DNA of 64,000 nt, taken from Artemia franciscana (Eukaryota > Arthropoda > Branchiopoda > Anostraca > Artemiidae). The notes under the pieces are model-generated. The model was not told where the DNA came from and did not search any database. It worked only from the letters and a program-made list of their open reading frames with translations. Position 1 is the first letter of the stretch; each line of letters opens with the position of its first letter. The stretch covers positions 55,126,068 through 55,190,067 of the forward strand of contig NC_088866.1 in assembly GCF_032884065.1 (NCBI RefSeq), read 5' to 3'. Positions 1 to 11,699 of this stretch are shown piece after piece. The position numbers and the translations under genes were made by a program.

Positions 1-243
1 TTCTTAAGGTATTCTATTTTATAAAATTCGAAAATAAAATTCTGTTTTATTTTTCTGGAAATTGGAGCAGATTTTGATAATTCCATGAAATTTCCTCGTA
101 TTCAGAACTTCATTCTTTAATGATGTAAACGAAAAAGGACAACATACATTAATTTAGAAGATAGTTATATAAAACGGTCAGCCACAACTTATTATTGAAT
201 CCATTTTAAGTAACGACAAAGTATTCTATAAATTGGGTTTATG

Positions 244-1510
244 TGACACAGCAAACTGTAGTAAGGAGCGACCCGGCTCAATAGTAACCGAAAATCTAAA
301 AAATAGAATTTTTATACCATAGCTACATCAAAAGAATCGCATTTTAATGCTGATTTTAAATATATAAGTTTCATCAAGTTTAGTCTTACCCATCGAAAGT
401 TACGAGCCTAAAAAAATTTGCCTTATTTTAGAAAATAGGGGGAAACACCCCCTAAAAGTCAAAGAATCTTAACGAGAATCACACCATCAGATTCTACGTG
501 GAATTTGTATTTTTTTGCCAGAAGGCAGATCACGGATGCGTGTTTATTTGTTTGTTTATTGTTTTTTTTTCCCAGGGGTGATCTTATCGACCTCTTGTAC
601 TACAATGTTGCAAGAGGGGCACATTCTAACGGAAATGAAAAGTTCTAGTGCCCTTTTTAAGTGACCAAAAAATTGGAGGGCACATAGCCTCCTCCTACGC
701 TAATTATTTTTCTAAATTCAACGGATAAAAATTCTGAGATAGCTATTTTATTCAACTTAGTCGAAAAACCTTATAACTATGTCTTTGGGGCCGATTTACT
801 CCCCCACAGTTCCCTTGGGAGGGGGTACAAGTTACAAACTTTGACCAGTGCTTACATATAGTAATGGTTATTGGGAAGTGTACAGACGTTTTCAAGGGAA
901 TTTTTTGGTTGGGGGGGAGGGTTGAGAAAGGGGGACATGCTGGAGGAACTTTCCATGGAGGAATTTGTGATGGAGAAAGAAATTTGCCTTGAAGGGAGCG
1001 CAGGATTTTCCAGAATTATTTATAGAAACACAGTGAAAAAATAAATATGAAAAAGTTTTTTCAACTGAAAGTAAGGAGCAGCATTAAAACATAAAAAGAT
1101 CTAATTAGGCTTCCTCCCCTGCTCCTTTTATTCTCAAAATCATTCGATCAAAACTATGAGAAAGCCATTCAGTCGAAAAAAGAAAAGAATAAATTCCGTT
1201 TTAATTATTCCTCTGTGGAGAGCAAAAATCAAAACATGCATTGATTCAAAAACGTTCAAAAATTAAATAAGAAAAAATAATTTTTTTAACTGAAAGTAAG
1301 GAGCGACATTAAAACTTAAAACGAACAGAAATTACTTCATATATGAAAGGAGCTGCTTCTTCATCAACGCCCCGGTCTTTACGCTAAAGTTTTTTACTGT
1401 TTTAAAAAGAAGATTTGAGAGAAAGAGACAAACTTTAGTGTAAAGAGCGGGGCGTTGATGAGGAAGCAGCCCCTTTCATATACGAAGTAAATTCTGTTCG
1501 TTTTATGATT
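244..1510 (+). repeat. Multi-hairpin repeat family, copy 1
   Basis: This copy opens with a damaged form of the terminal palindrome (AACTGTAGTAAGGAGCGACC). It then follows the family order: 'cccggctcaatagtaacc', 'gcattttaatgctgatttta', 'gtttagtcttacccatc', 'gggggaaacaccccctaaaa', 'ggcagatcacggatgcgtgt' and 'ggagggcacatagcctcctc'. It ends with the large foldback at 1290-1505. In the foldback, arms starting GAACAGAAATTACTTC and ending GAAGTAAATTCTGTTC surround a centre with TTTTTTACTGTTTTAAAAAG. There is no coding capacity. Other copies lie at 31556, 40520, 14955 and 16470. Confidence 0.85.
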
Positions 1511-1529
1511 CATATTTTATGTTTTTCTA

Positions 1530-1777
1530 TCACGATTATGTTACCTTATGGATCTTTTGATTATATTCTTATGACTGTAAAAACTACTTATTTATGTTAA
1601 GTTTACAGATTTTCATCTTTTTTCCCCTATGTTGAACTCTGTCATTTAGGGGATATGTGCCCCATTTTTTTTACAGGTTATAAATAAATTGAACTGAATT
1701 GATTAAAAAAAAGAACCGTGAATTAAAGAGAAGCGTGAATCCTAAGTAAACGATTCCAGAGAAGAGGCTTACTATTA
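1530..1777. other. No feature recognised
   Basis: AT-rich non-coding sequence. No exon, repeat or RNA gene was recognised. Confidence 0.4.
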
Positions 1778-2510
1778 GAGGTAAATTTAAACCGCATTAA
1801 GATATTTTGAGTAATTTTAATGAGAATTCCTCATGTCTTTGAGCCAAAATTATACATTCCCTGTTGAGAAGCGCACATTTGAATAATGTTTGCTCTTCAA
1901 ATTTCACATCGTCTCGTTAGAGGTAAATTTAACCCAAATTAAGATATTTCTGAAGGTTTTTAATGCAAACTCCCCCTTCCTTTGACTGTGTGTTAGATTT
2001 CAGTCATACCACCACCAAAAAATTAATTTAACACCCTCCCCAGCTTAATTTTAAGCTCTGGAAAATGTTATTCCGAGCATTTCGCGCCATTGTGGCAATA
2101 TGGTTCCCCATGGCACATGATGATAAATATTTTCATTCCTAAGACATTTTAAAGATATTTTCATGATAAAAATAGGTTTAAAGTCCGTTGATTAGTGTTT
2201 TTGCAAGCCAACCTTCAATGCAATGCTCTCTATGGAAATTCACGCCCTCTTGTAACGGTATTACTGACCCTCTGCCACCTTTAATCATTCCTATGACATT
2301 TTCCAGATATTTTCTTGTTAAAAATCATGCATTAAATCCATTGGTTCATATGTTCTTGCAAGCAGACCCTCACTGATAAAGAATGTTACTTTACACCGTA
2401 TTATAACAATGACTGACATCTCTAATCATTTCAAACCATTTTCAAAGATTTCTTGATGAAAAATTATGCTTTAACTCCATTGGTTTACGTTTTCATTAGT
2501 AAACTCTTTT
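1778..2510. repeat. Degenerate tandem array, about 140-165 bp unit
   Basis: The phrase 'gaggtaaatttaa..cattaagatatt' recurs at 1778 and 1919. From about 2155 a second series repeats 'tttaaa.tccattggttcatatgttcttgcaag' and 'cctttaatcattcctatgacattttc' roughly every 150-165 bp. Identity between units is low. No reading frame is kept. Confidence 0.5.
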
Positions 2511-2624
2511 GTCGTGCCCAAAAACACTTCATACGACCTTGACATTGTGTTCCTGCTCTCTTGGCATTCATGAAGTGCCCAATATCATCTCTAATGCATT
2601 TTTAGCCTTTTCTCTACACAAATA

Positions 2625-2732
2625 AGCTTGTAGATTTAATATTGAATTTGAAGCTTGTAAATTTAATATTGAATTTGACGCATGTAAATTTAATATTGAA
2701 TTTGAAGCTTGTAAATTTAATATGTGATTTTA
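2625..2732. repeat. 27-bp tandem repeat, four copies
   Basis: The unit 'agcttgtaaatttaatattg' plus 'aatttga' starts at 2625, 2652, 2679 (with 'acgcatg') and 2706. The last copy is cut short. Confidence 0.85.
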
Positions 2733-3039
2733 ATCATATAGTGCTTTATTTTAATTGCTTTATTCTAATAGTGGAAATTAGCATTTCATTTGTGGAATAT
2801 GGTAGTTCAAGGCAATTCACACCACTTAGAATTTAAAATATTTCTTGAACAAGCTTTCTCTTCAGTTCCAGTTGTTTTGTAAGAAATGGGAGTTTTTCCC
2901 CCTGATTCCAAAATTCTGATTCCACACACTCCACTCCAAGCTCCATCAATTCTAAGATTTCTTATGCAGCGGTTTCTGTGGTAATAGGTAGCGAAAATAT
3001 CTAATTTAATATACATTTTTGATCAATAATATTTTCAAC

Positions 3040-3790
3040 TTGCTTTGTTCTGAGATTTTGCTCGTAAAACTTGTTGAGTGTTGATTTTCCTCATCATGAA
3101 ACTTGTACATTGATTTTTTCACGTGAAATAGATTTTATTCATAAGATTTTTTACGTGCTGATTTTTTTTCATTGAACCTTTTTGTGCTGACTTTAATTCG
3201 TGAAGCTCGTTATATGTTGATTTTTCTCTTTGTGAAACTTTTACTTTGATTTTTCTCCTCTTGACACTACTTCTCTTCATGGAACTTGTTACGTGCTGAT
3301 TTTTTTCTTGAAACTTTTTACAAGTTGATTTTGCTTTTTGTGAAACTAGTAAATTGATTTTCTCATCGTGAAACTGATTTTGTTCATGGAAATTGGTGTG
3401 TGGTGATTTTCTTTAAGAAACTTATTGCTTGTCGATTTTTCTCTTTGTGAAACTTGGTACATTTTGTCCATGGAATTTGTTGCTTCCTGATTTTTGCTCG
3501 TGAAACTTGTTGCATGTGGGTTATCCTTTTCGTGAAACTTGTAAAATGATTCTTATCCTCGTAAAACTGATTTTGTTAATAGAACTTGTTGTGTGCTTTT
3601 TTCGTTCATGGAGTTTGTGGCATGCTGGTTGTTCCTCGTGAAATTTGTTGCATGTTGATTTTTCTCTTCATGAAACCTTTATATTTGTTTTATTTCATCG
3701 AGTTTGTACGGTGCTGACTTTTGTTTCTGAAACTTGTTTCGGGCTGATTTTGATAGTGAAACTTTTTGCACGTTGATTTTGCTCTAAAGC
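3040..3790. repeat. Long degenerate minisatellite ('cgtgaaacttgttgcatgtt' type)
   Basis: About 750 bp in which 'gtgaaacttgtt..gtgctgattttt' recurs roughly every 35-60 bp, with spacers such as 'ctctttgtgaaactt' and 'tgttcatggaacttgtt'. More than fifteen imperfect units are visible. It looks like an old minisatellite with no open frame. Confidence 0.7.
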
Positions 3791-4154
3791 CAATGTTACG
3801 TAAAACCTCACTAAATTCAATACTTAACTTAGGCTGTCCTTGTTCAACTTCCGTCAGAAAATTAGTAAGAATAAAAAACCAAGGTTTGCGTCAAAATCCA
3901 TAATCAATAACCCTACGCACCAGATGAAAACCTTTGGTGTCTAGCTACCTAGTGAAATCTGTGCACCGGACAAAAGCCTTTGGTCTGTAACCGCAAAGTG
4001 AAATTATTTGCGCAATAGTGCTTACTTAGCACTTCACTGACTTCAAAACCTAACTTAACCGGTCATTGTCCAGCTCAGGTCCCAGATTCACTAACAAAAG
4101 ACTTTAAAATTCCGACCAATAATGAATAATAGCTTTGGTCAATTTTGGCCACAT

Positions 4155-4620
4155 TAAAATTGGTTGCTAGGATCCCCACTAAAAAGGCCACTAGGGTCCT
4201 GTTGGAATTGGTTGCCAAGAAACCCATTGGAATTACCTGCTAAGGTCCCCTGTAAAAATTGGTAGCTAGTTCACCACTGGAATAGGTCGTTAGGGTCCTG
4301 ATGGAATTTTTTACTTTGGACCAGGTGAAATTGGTTGCAATTGATTGCTAAAGCGTGGCTTCCTGAATAATGTACTAAGGGAAAAATCTCAAAAAAGAAT
4401 TATCGAGGAAAAAACATTTCTAAGAAAATGTGTCTTGAAAAAAATTATCTGGAAGGAAAACATCTTTAAAATGTCTTGAAAAAAACCACATCTCGAAAGA
4501 ACATCCCGAAGAAAAAAATATCTAAAAAAAATGTCCTGAAAAAAATATCTCCAAGGAAAAAGTCGAAGAAAAAATATTTCCAAAAGTATTAAGTAAAAAA
4601 ACCAGGTGTTCGTCATCCTC
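4155..4620. repeat. Two degenerate short-unit arrays
   Basis: At 4155-4330, 'aattggttgctagggtcc..ctg' recurs with a period near 34-40 bp. At 4380-4600, 'gtcttgaaaaaaa.tatctcc' and 'aaggaaaaacatct' recur with a period near 24-33 bp. Both are non-coding. Confidence 0.5.
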
Positions 4621-4895
4621 ATTTACAACTAGAGCTTTCCATTTGACTACGGGACTCTAAGCTATAGCAAAACAATTTACGTTAAATTACATCATCCTTA
4701 ATAAATTATATAAGCCACATGAGATTGCGTCATCCTTAATGAATTTACATAGGTAAACAAACGGGGCCCTGGGGTTTTTTTCTACATCCATAGGTTTTTA
4801 ACTAATTCACAGACTAAACTTTAAGGAAAACTCGCAGAAAAACATTTCCTAGTACATAACAATCAACTCTTTATAGTATTAAATACAAAAAACCA

Positions 4896-5162
4896 GTTTT
4901 TTTAACTTAAAGTAAGGAGCGACATTAAAACTTAAAACGAACAGAAATTACCCCGTATATGAAAGGGGCTGCTCCTTCTTCAACGCCCTGCTCTTTGCAC
5001 TAAAGTTTTACTCTTTCTCTCAACTCTACTTTTTAAAACAGTAAAAACTTTAGCGTAAAGAGCAGGGCGTTGAAGAAGGAGCAGCCCCTTTCATATACGG
5101 GGTAATTTCTGTTCGTGTTAAGTTTTTAATGTCGCTCCTTACTTTTAGTTAAAAAAACTAGT
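4896..5162. repeat. Foldback module of the multi-hairpin family
   Basis: The left arm starts 'aagtaaggagcgacattaaa' and includes 'gaaaggggctgctccttctt' and 'caacgccctgctctttgcac'. After a short centre (about 5014-5044) the right arm returns the same sequence reversed and complemented, ending 'aatgtcgctccttactttta'. The arms are about 110 bp each, nearly perfect, so the RNA or single strand would fold on itself. Confidence 0.9.
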
Positions 5163-5428
5163 TTTTTTATTTAATTTTGAACGTTTTTTAGTTTAATCCA
5201 TGTTTTGATTTCGGCTCTCCTCAGATGAATAATTAAAGCGAAATTTGCATATTTATTTATTTGGCTAAATGGCTTTCCCATAGTTTTGATCAAATGATTT
5301 TGCGAAAAAAGGAGGGAAAGGAGGCCCAGTTGCTCTCCAATTTTTTGGGTACTTAAAAAGCCAACTAGAAGTTTTAGTTTTTGCGAACGGTTTCATTAGT
5401 AAAAGATATACGTAACTTACAAATTAGC
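5163..5428 (-). repeat. Multi-hairpin family, internal segment
   Basis: It matches the internal part of other copies (for example 15235-15520 and 40790-41070): 'gaacgttttttagtttaatc', 'ttggctaaatggctttccca', 'gttgctctccaattttttgg' and 'gatatacgtaacttacaaat'. Family identity is lost at about 5428, where Helitron helicase coding sequence begins. Confidence 0.75.
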
Positions 5429-5635
5429 TTACGTAACAAACGATTAGCAATCACCATCAACAAAGCTCAAGGGCAATCATTAGAATCATGAGGGAAAGAA
5501 CTGAATACAGATTGTTTTTCCTGTGGACAATTATATGTTGCATGTTCAAGAGTTGGCGAACCTGACAATCTATTTATATGCACAGACAATGGGACATTGA
5601 AGAATGTTGTATATTCGCAAGTTTTACGTAGTTAA
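5428..5635 (+). pseudogene. Helitron Rep/helicase, C-terminal fragment
   Basis: A plus-strand frame reads RLAITINKAQGQSLES, stop, GKELNTDCFSCGQLYVACSR, then VGEPDNLFICTDNGTLKNVV and YSQVLR before TAG. 'TINKAQGQ' and 'GQLYVA.SRV' are the last conserved motifs of PIF1-type helicases as found at the C-terminus of Helitron transposase. An in-frame TGA after SLES marks decay, and all upstream domains (Rep nuclease, helicase motifs I-IV) are missing. It is directly followed by a (TA)n tract. Confidence 0.85.
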
Positions 5636-5647
5636 AAACATATGTAT

Positions 5648-5650
5648 ATA

Positions 5651-5732
<82 letters not shown>
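5648..5732. repeat. (TA)n microsatellite
   Basis: About 85 bp of almost pure TA between the Helitron helicase end and the 3' part of the reverse transcriptase pseudogene. Confidence 0.98.
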
Positions 5733-5734
<2 letters not shown>

Positions 5735-8477
5735 GAAAAGAGAAATCACCAATGCAACAGCACAAACACAAAAAAAAAGAAAAAGAAAAAAAACAAGAGA
5801 GACAGAAGGAGAAAAGGTAGACTGTTTTCCTAAATTAGTGATTAATATAGACCAGCACTTGAATCAGGCCTTAACCCTACTCATCCATACAATCACATAG
5901 GTCAGACAGCATAGCCATACACAATCAACCATAAAGAATAATCCATGGACAGGCAGTTATGTCGTCAATAAGTATAAGTCGTCATTTACCAAACAATAGA
6001 AAAAATAATGAAGACAAATAATTCAGAGGCAGCAACCCAACACAAGGGCTCATCAGGAGAATACACTGGCCTATATAGGGTTTCGCCACTTTAAATTCTC
6101 TACCCAGCCAAGTGTTGAGGCTACCACAGAATATCCATGGCATCCCCGCGTCAGGTATCACCCCCAAAATACATGCCTATGAAGAAAAAAAAAACAGCAA
6201 ATGTAAAACAACCAAGTAACACCAAAACAAGCTTATCCTGTTAATATATCCCTCTTTTTAGCAACAATAGGTAAACTAAATATAATAAATTTTACCAAAT
6301 AACAAATATTAACACATTGCAAAAAACCTGAATGAACTAAACAATTATAGAATTCATCTTTACCATGTGGCTAATTTTTAAAAAAATCCGCTCAATTAGA
6401 AACACAATTCAAAATAAATGGCGCTGCAACAACAATTCTCGAACCTCCGAAATTAGTTAAAAATTTTCTTAAGTATTTCTAGATAATTCTTTTGATATTT
6501 ATTTAAAAGTTCGTTATAATGAAAACTAAATTTTTTAAATTGCCAAGTTAATTTATTTGCAGAAAAACCTCTTGATATTAATTTTTGGCTTAAGATTTTG
6601 CATCTATTTTTAAAATCAATATAATTACTACAAATCCTTGCATAACGAAGTAACTGTGAGAAAAACGCTGAATACGTGATATTTGAGTGTATATTACGTT
6701 CAGGGAATGGGAAGCTAATCACTTCAAATTCAAAATCATCCGTTTTATTATACATTTTAAAACTTAATTTACTATTATCACAAATCTAAGAAATGATGTT
6801 CATGACCAGCGCCATGACTAGGTTCAAGAATAAGCTCTGATGAATATATATTTTTAGAAATATCAATGAAATCCTTACAATTTAAGACCAAAATATCATA
6901 TAAATATCTTTTATTATTTGACAAAACATTTTTTAAATTAATTGGATTATTCTTATCCATCATATATTTATATTCTAGTTTACATAAAAACAAGTCAGCT
7001 ATAAATGGGCTGGCATTCCCCCCCATGGGAATTCCCACAATTTGCTTGTATAAATCACCACCAAATCTTATATAAGTATTGTATAAAACAAATTCTAATA
7101 GCTCAAATATCATATCCAAGCTGTTAACATCTCAGGTTAACTGTAGTATTAAAGCAATTTGTCCATATAGCTTTTTTATTATAAGTGTGTATTTTTAAGA
7201 ACCTTTTACTAGATAAGAGGAAAGATTTCTTGATAACATTTTTTAAATTATCAAACACTGCTTTAAGTGATAAATTAGTATACATTGTCGCAAAATCGAA
7301 AGACTCAATTCTTTTAGCTGAAACCATTGTTAAAGAATCTATCACCTGCAGTGAATTATTAACACTCCAATATGGATTAAAATTCGAAAATTTTTTAATA
7401 CCAGAACAATAGGTTTTAAGTTTATTTACAATTTCCTTTAAAATTAAAGTGAGGTCAGTAGCAGCAATGCGGGTTGGACATTTAGCTGCTCTAGCAATAA
7501 ACCGTGGTTTAGGGGGATTCTTATGAAATTTTACAGTCCAATATAGGAAAGGGAACTTTTTATCATTGTCATTTATTTTAATATTAAAATTTTTAAAAAG
7601 TATTTCTTCAGTCTTTTCAATTAAATTCTTATCCTCTATATTTACCTTTTGGTAAACATTAGTTGTGCATAACTCCCTTTTTAAGATATCACAATACAGC
7701 TTCTGACAAATTATGGCAAAATTATTATTAGCTTTATCCACTGGCACAATTACAAATTCATTCTTTAGATTAGCAATTGCTTGTTTAATCTTAGCATTAT
7801 AAAATAATGATTTAGTGTTACTATTTTTTAAGTTAGAATATATTTTATTTCTTATTCTACTAATAATTAAATTCTTCCAACTTTGAAAACTCTCTTTATT
7901 TTTATTCTCTTTCTTACACCACTTATCAATAAATAAATCAAAATCATTTTCCAAGCCATCAAGAACACTCGATGGTTTCAGATGATGAGAAAGACGGAAA
8001 TTAGCCCCTTTATTCATTATAATTTGAAGATCATCTTGCTTTATTATTGACAAGTCCCCTGTTATAACATGTTTGTAAGTTGGATTTACAAATGGGCCAA
8101 GTTGCTTACAATTACAAACAGGTTTCCAATTTATATCACTATCTAATCTTTTTAGAATTAAATTATAATTAAAAATAATTTGCCCAATAGTTTTTGAAAA
8201 TTTATAAGTTAAAACTGGACTATCATTATAATTCAAATTACTAGGAAGGGCCTGTTTCACATGCCGCTGACTTAAAATTTCTAGTAAATTAATATCTTCA
8301 ATCTGCTTACAAGTAAAATTAATAGGTAAATATAATCTGTTATCCTTATTACTAATCTTATCGAACTTTTTCTTTTTTAAAATAAATTTCGTTTTAGTTA
8401 GAATGCAAATTGTATCACATATTACTTTAAAATTATAATCAAGAGCTGTATTATTCTTAACAATCCTCTTGGATATA
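5733..8477 (-). mobile_element. Penelope-type retroelement, flanked by (TA)n on both sides
   Basis: The 2.7-kb block contains the reverse transcriptase pseudogene (6453-8475) and about 700 bp of 3' non-coding sequence (5733-6452). (TA)n tracts touch it at both ends, as expected if the element inserted into a TA microsatellite and split it. No LTRs, no poly(A) and no GIY-YIG endonuclease motif were seen in the 3' part. The class is inferred from the reverse transcriptase wording. Confidence 0.6.
6453..8475 (-). pseudogene. Penelope-like reverse transcriptase, frameshifted
   Basis: Three minus-strand frames form one protein. 8475-7126 carries the N-terminal half, with PVDKANNNFAIICQKLYCDI, KFPFLYWTVKFHKNPPKPRF and IESFDFATMYTNLSLKAVFD; the D of FDFATMYT is the motif A aspartate. 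7130-6778 carries GGDLYKQIVGIPMGGNASPF (motif B) and RYLYDIL. 6782-6453 carries YNKTDDFEFEVISFPFPERN and the thumb-like C-terminus. One frameshift lies near 7125 and another near 6782. In motif C the usual RYxDD has Tyr in place of the first Asp, so even a joined protein would be inactive. The word pattern (GIPMGGNASP, HHFLDL, FPFPE.NIHS) is that of Penelope-type or closely related RTs common in aquatic invertebrates, from memory. No start codon is clear because the frame runs into (TA)n. Confidence 0.8.
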
Positions 8478-8485
8478 TAAATATA

Positions 8486-8562
<77 letters not shown>
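8478..8562. repeat. (TA)n microsatellite
   Basis: About 85 bp of TA repeat at the 5' side of the reverse transcriptase pseudogene. Confidence 0.98.
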
Positions 8563-8565
<3 letters not shown>

Positions 8566-8664
8566 CAAGTGAGACACAGGGACACAATTACAATGGCGCG
8601 TAACTAATATGGCGCGTAAAGACTTACGCGCGCAGGGGGGCTTGGGGGGCCACCCCAACAGCTA
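8563..8664 (+). mobile_element. Helitron 3' terminus
   Basis: GC-rich sequence in an AT-rich setting. It contains GCGCGTAA-AGAC-TTACGCGC, a perfect 8-bp-arm hairpin (about 8613-8632), then 'caggggggcttggggggcca' with a GGGG/CCCC stem, and ends 'ccccaacagCTAG|T'. A hairpin followed by CTRR and a flanking T is the Helitron 3' signature. With the helicase fragment at 5428-5635 it may be the far side of one Helitron, interrupted by the element at 5733-8477. Confidence 0.65.
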
Positions 8665-11640
8665 GTATGTATATATAGTCCCGCTCTCCCACTTTGTGGG
8701 AAGAGTTTGCACGTGGTGGGTCTCCCATAGGACCCACCACCGCCTGTAACACCTTTTGGGAAGCCATGGACTCTAACATAAAAAATAACAGTGTGTTTTC
8801 TTCAAACTTGAGTATTTAATGGTAGGAATAACAGAGAAAGAATAATCGTTAAATTTGATTGTGAGACAAACACAGACATAAAGTCAAATACTTGTCTAAT
8901 AACTTGGATGGTAAAACTTTTTGAGGACTTAAACCTCTCTTGTTCTTATGTTTTTCGTCGAGGCCTTGTGTCATTTGTTATTATTTTATTTGCATGTTAA
9001 CCAATTAGTATGTAGTCTCAGTTTAGACTAATATGTTTAATGTGACATATTTATATAGTTTTTGTACAATTTAGTTAGCCCAAATCCCATGTATTTAGCC
9101 TTAGCCTCCAAGAGAAGAATGCACCCCGTTTCATTGATTTTGTAATGGATTTTGAAGCAACATATTTTTCTTACCCTGTTATTTTCACAAATTTCTTTTT
9201 CAAAAATATTTCTATAATAATATACTCTCACTGTTTTCCATAATTCAGACAATTGTACAAACAGTGTGTCAGTTTAAGCTTTTGTAAAGAATTCAAAATA
9301 AAAAAAAAATATGGAATTGGGTTAAAAGTCTACTACTGATATGATTTGTCACAGTTATATGGTATTTCAGATCGAGAACAATACTCTTGTTAAAAAATTC
9401 TGGTTTCTCAAATCTGTGTTTAAATTATCAGACCGTCCTAATCTGGTATCACTGGCGTATCCAGGGGAGAGGGCACCCTCTTTCCCACTTTTTTCTTTTT
9501 TCATTCTTGTTTTTAGAATAAATTTGTCAATTTGATCATTTATTAGCACTTTATTACTTTGCAACCTCCCCCCCCCCATGATTTTGCTCATTGGTGCCCT
9601 TGTCACATTGGGTCATTCCCATGATTTTGCTCTAAATCTACGGGCTTAATTTATATAGGGAATATTTCCAAGCCTCCTATGCCATCCTTTCTAGATATAT
9701 TGAGATGCGATTTCGGTCATTTTGTTCTTAAAATATCCTGGAAACACCCTCATATGCAATCTTTATTTCTAAAATAGTCCTTTTTTTTTTAATAAGGCCA
9801 GCCATATATGCTTCAGTTTTTAGACGGCACAATTCTGCATGGTGCTTAGCTGGTCTTCAAATAGCCAAAAACAACAAGTTTTTTTTCCCAAATCTTTCGC
9901 TCTCATATATTAAGTGAAAATATCTATTGTTTTTGTTTCTGCTTTTTAATTACTCTTCTGTTACTCAAAAATATCTTTGGCTTTTTCTTTTATACTTTTT
10001 ACATCTTTTATTTAAACCCTATGAAAAATTGTAAGCTGTCGGCCACAATGGTCAAGTAAAGGAGCTTTTCTGCTGCTTCAAATATTTTAGTCTCCAATTC
10101 TGCAGCACCTTTGACAACATAAAGATAACGAAACAGAACAAAATACAACTAAATGGACATTCCAAAAAAATCGATACGACAAGAGGTTGACAGTTACTTT
10201 GTCATGTTTATTTGGAATTATCTTTAAAGAAACAAGCTTGAAGGTTATTAGTCTTTCTGCTGAAAAAAAAACCTGTCACTAATAATGAATAAACAAACTA
10301 CTAAATGGTATCTCTAAGCCTAATTGACATTCTTTACTGGGTGCTGTTTGAGACTTAGAACGTTTAGACTAACTTTTTAGACACAAGTGGGTATTTTATT
10401 TTCTATTATTTTGCATGAGCTAAATGTATGAATTATACATCCAACATCGTTTATGAAACAAATGTTTTTTTTTCGCCAGAACTTTCAGCATTAGCAAGGC
10501 TGTCGGATGAAACCTACATACCCATTAGGCTACTTACATACCCATTAGGCCCACTGAAGTCCAAACTCTCCCCAATCTAATAGAAGCCCAAAGACTTGTC
10601 AAATTTCTCCTATAGTGGCACCATTAGCGTCTTATAAAAACATTTTAGAGCCTCTCACACTCAAAAATCTTTACTTTAAACTTTTTAGGCCAAAACTCTT
10701 TACCTCATAATCATTTACACTTCAGAATTGCTTCAACCCCTTTGCTGCTTCTCAATCAGTTGACCAAAAGTAAATGCTGAGCTGTAGAAAAGAAATGAAA
10801 AGACTCGTTTGACAAACGCGCAGTTTATTAATTTTGTGTGTGGTGACAAAATTGTTTTAACAGAATATCGATTATACTTTTGAACGTCTTCTCTTTAGCG
10901 TGTAGCTGGTTTAAATTTGACTCTAGGTGGATGTCTAGACTTCACGGGACACGGGTTCTAAAGATGGAACGGGTTAAAACGGTTTAGAGTTTAACGGTCT
11001 TTAACGGGTTTTAACGGTCTAAAGGTTTAGAACGGGTTCTAAATAACGCTTGATTTAGGAATGAGGCTATGTTTTTAAGCCGAAAGCTCAAACAAAACTC
11101 ATAAAAATCGTAATTTTACACACTAAGTATACAAATTGTGTTAAAAGTCAGCTAATAAGCCTTGGGGCTGTAAGCTGTCTGAAAAATTGTCAAGTCAGTA
11201 GGAAAGACTGGAAGTGACCTTCAAAACAATCATTGGGCTTCTTATGACTCTTTGTTCCATTTTTCGCTTTACTAGTTCTTTACCTTCATACTTTTTACCG
11301 ATAAATTTTATCCTTAAAATAGATAACTTCTTAATAATTCTTGCAGTATCTTAGACTCGTTTCATTTTCATTTGCAGCATATTGATTTTCATATTGCTGC
11401 ATCTTCCAACACCCTTCATTTCAATTTAATAATCTTTCAGTCCATCACTTGTATTTTCATCCATTTCTGGTCCCTTTTTTTTCATTTCTCTTATAACTAG
11501 CGTATAAACTGCTTTAGCTTTCTTTGACTTGTCGTACGCTTGTCAGTTGGAAGCAGCTCTGAAAATATTTTCTTTTTTACAAATAAGTCCTATAAATTTT
11601 CTATGAATATTTACCAAAAGGTTATAAATAGTAGTTAGGA
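8665..11640. other. Mostly unannotated intergenic or intronic DNA
   Basis: AT-rich. At 9440-9620 there is a short piece with 'gtatccaggggagagggcac', of a type often seen in invertebrate dispersed repeats. At 10967-11043 'ttaacggg' and 'ttaacggtct' alternate as a short tandem run. Otherwise no exon, RNA gene or clear repeat was recognised. Confidence 0.4.
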
Positions 11641-11699
11641 CTTCTAGTAAAATTTGGCCGTTATTTTGTGCATCTTTGCCAAGTTGTACTTTTTTCGAA

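Noticed and set aside
5604-5900. Open frames through (TA)n giving poly-IY peptides
   Set aside because: Products of the TA microsatellite, open in several frames; the same occurs at 29045 and 62317.
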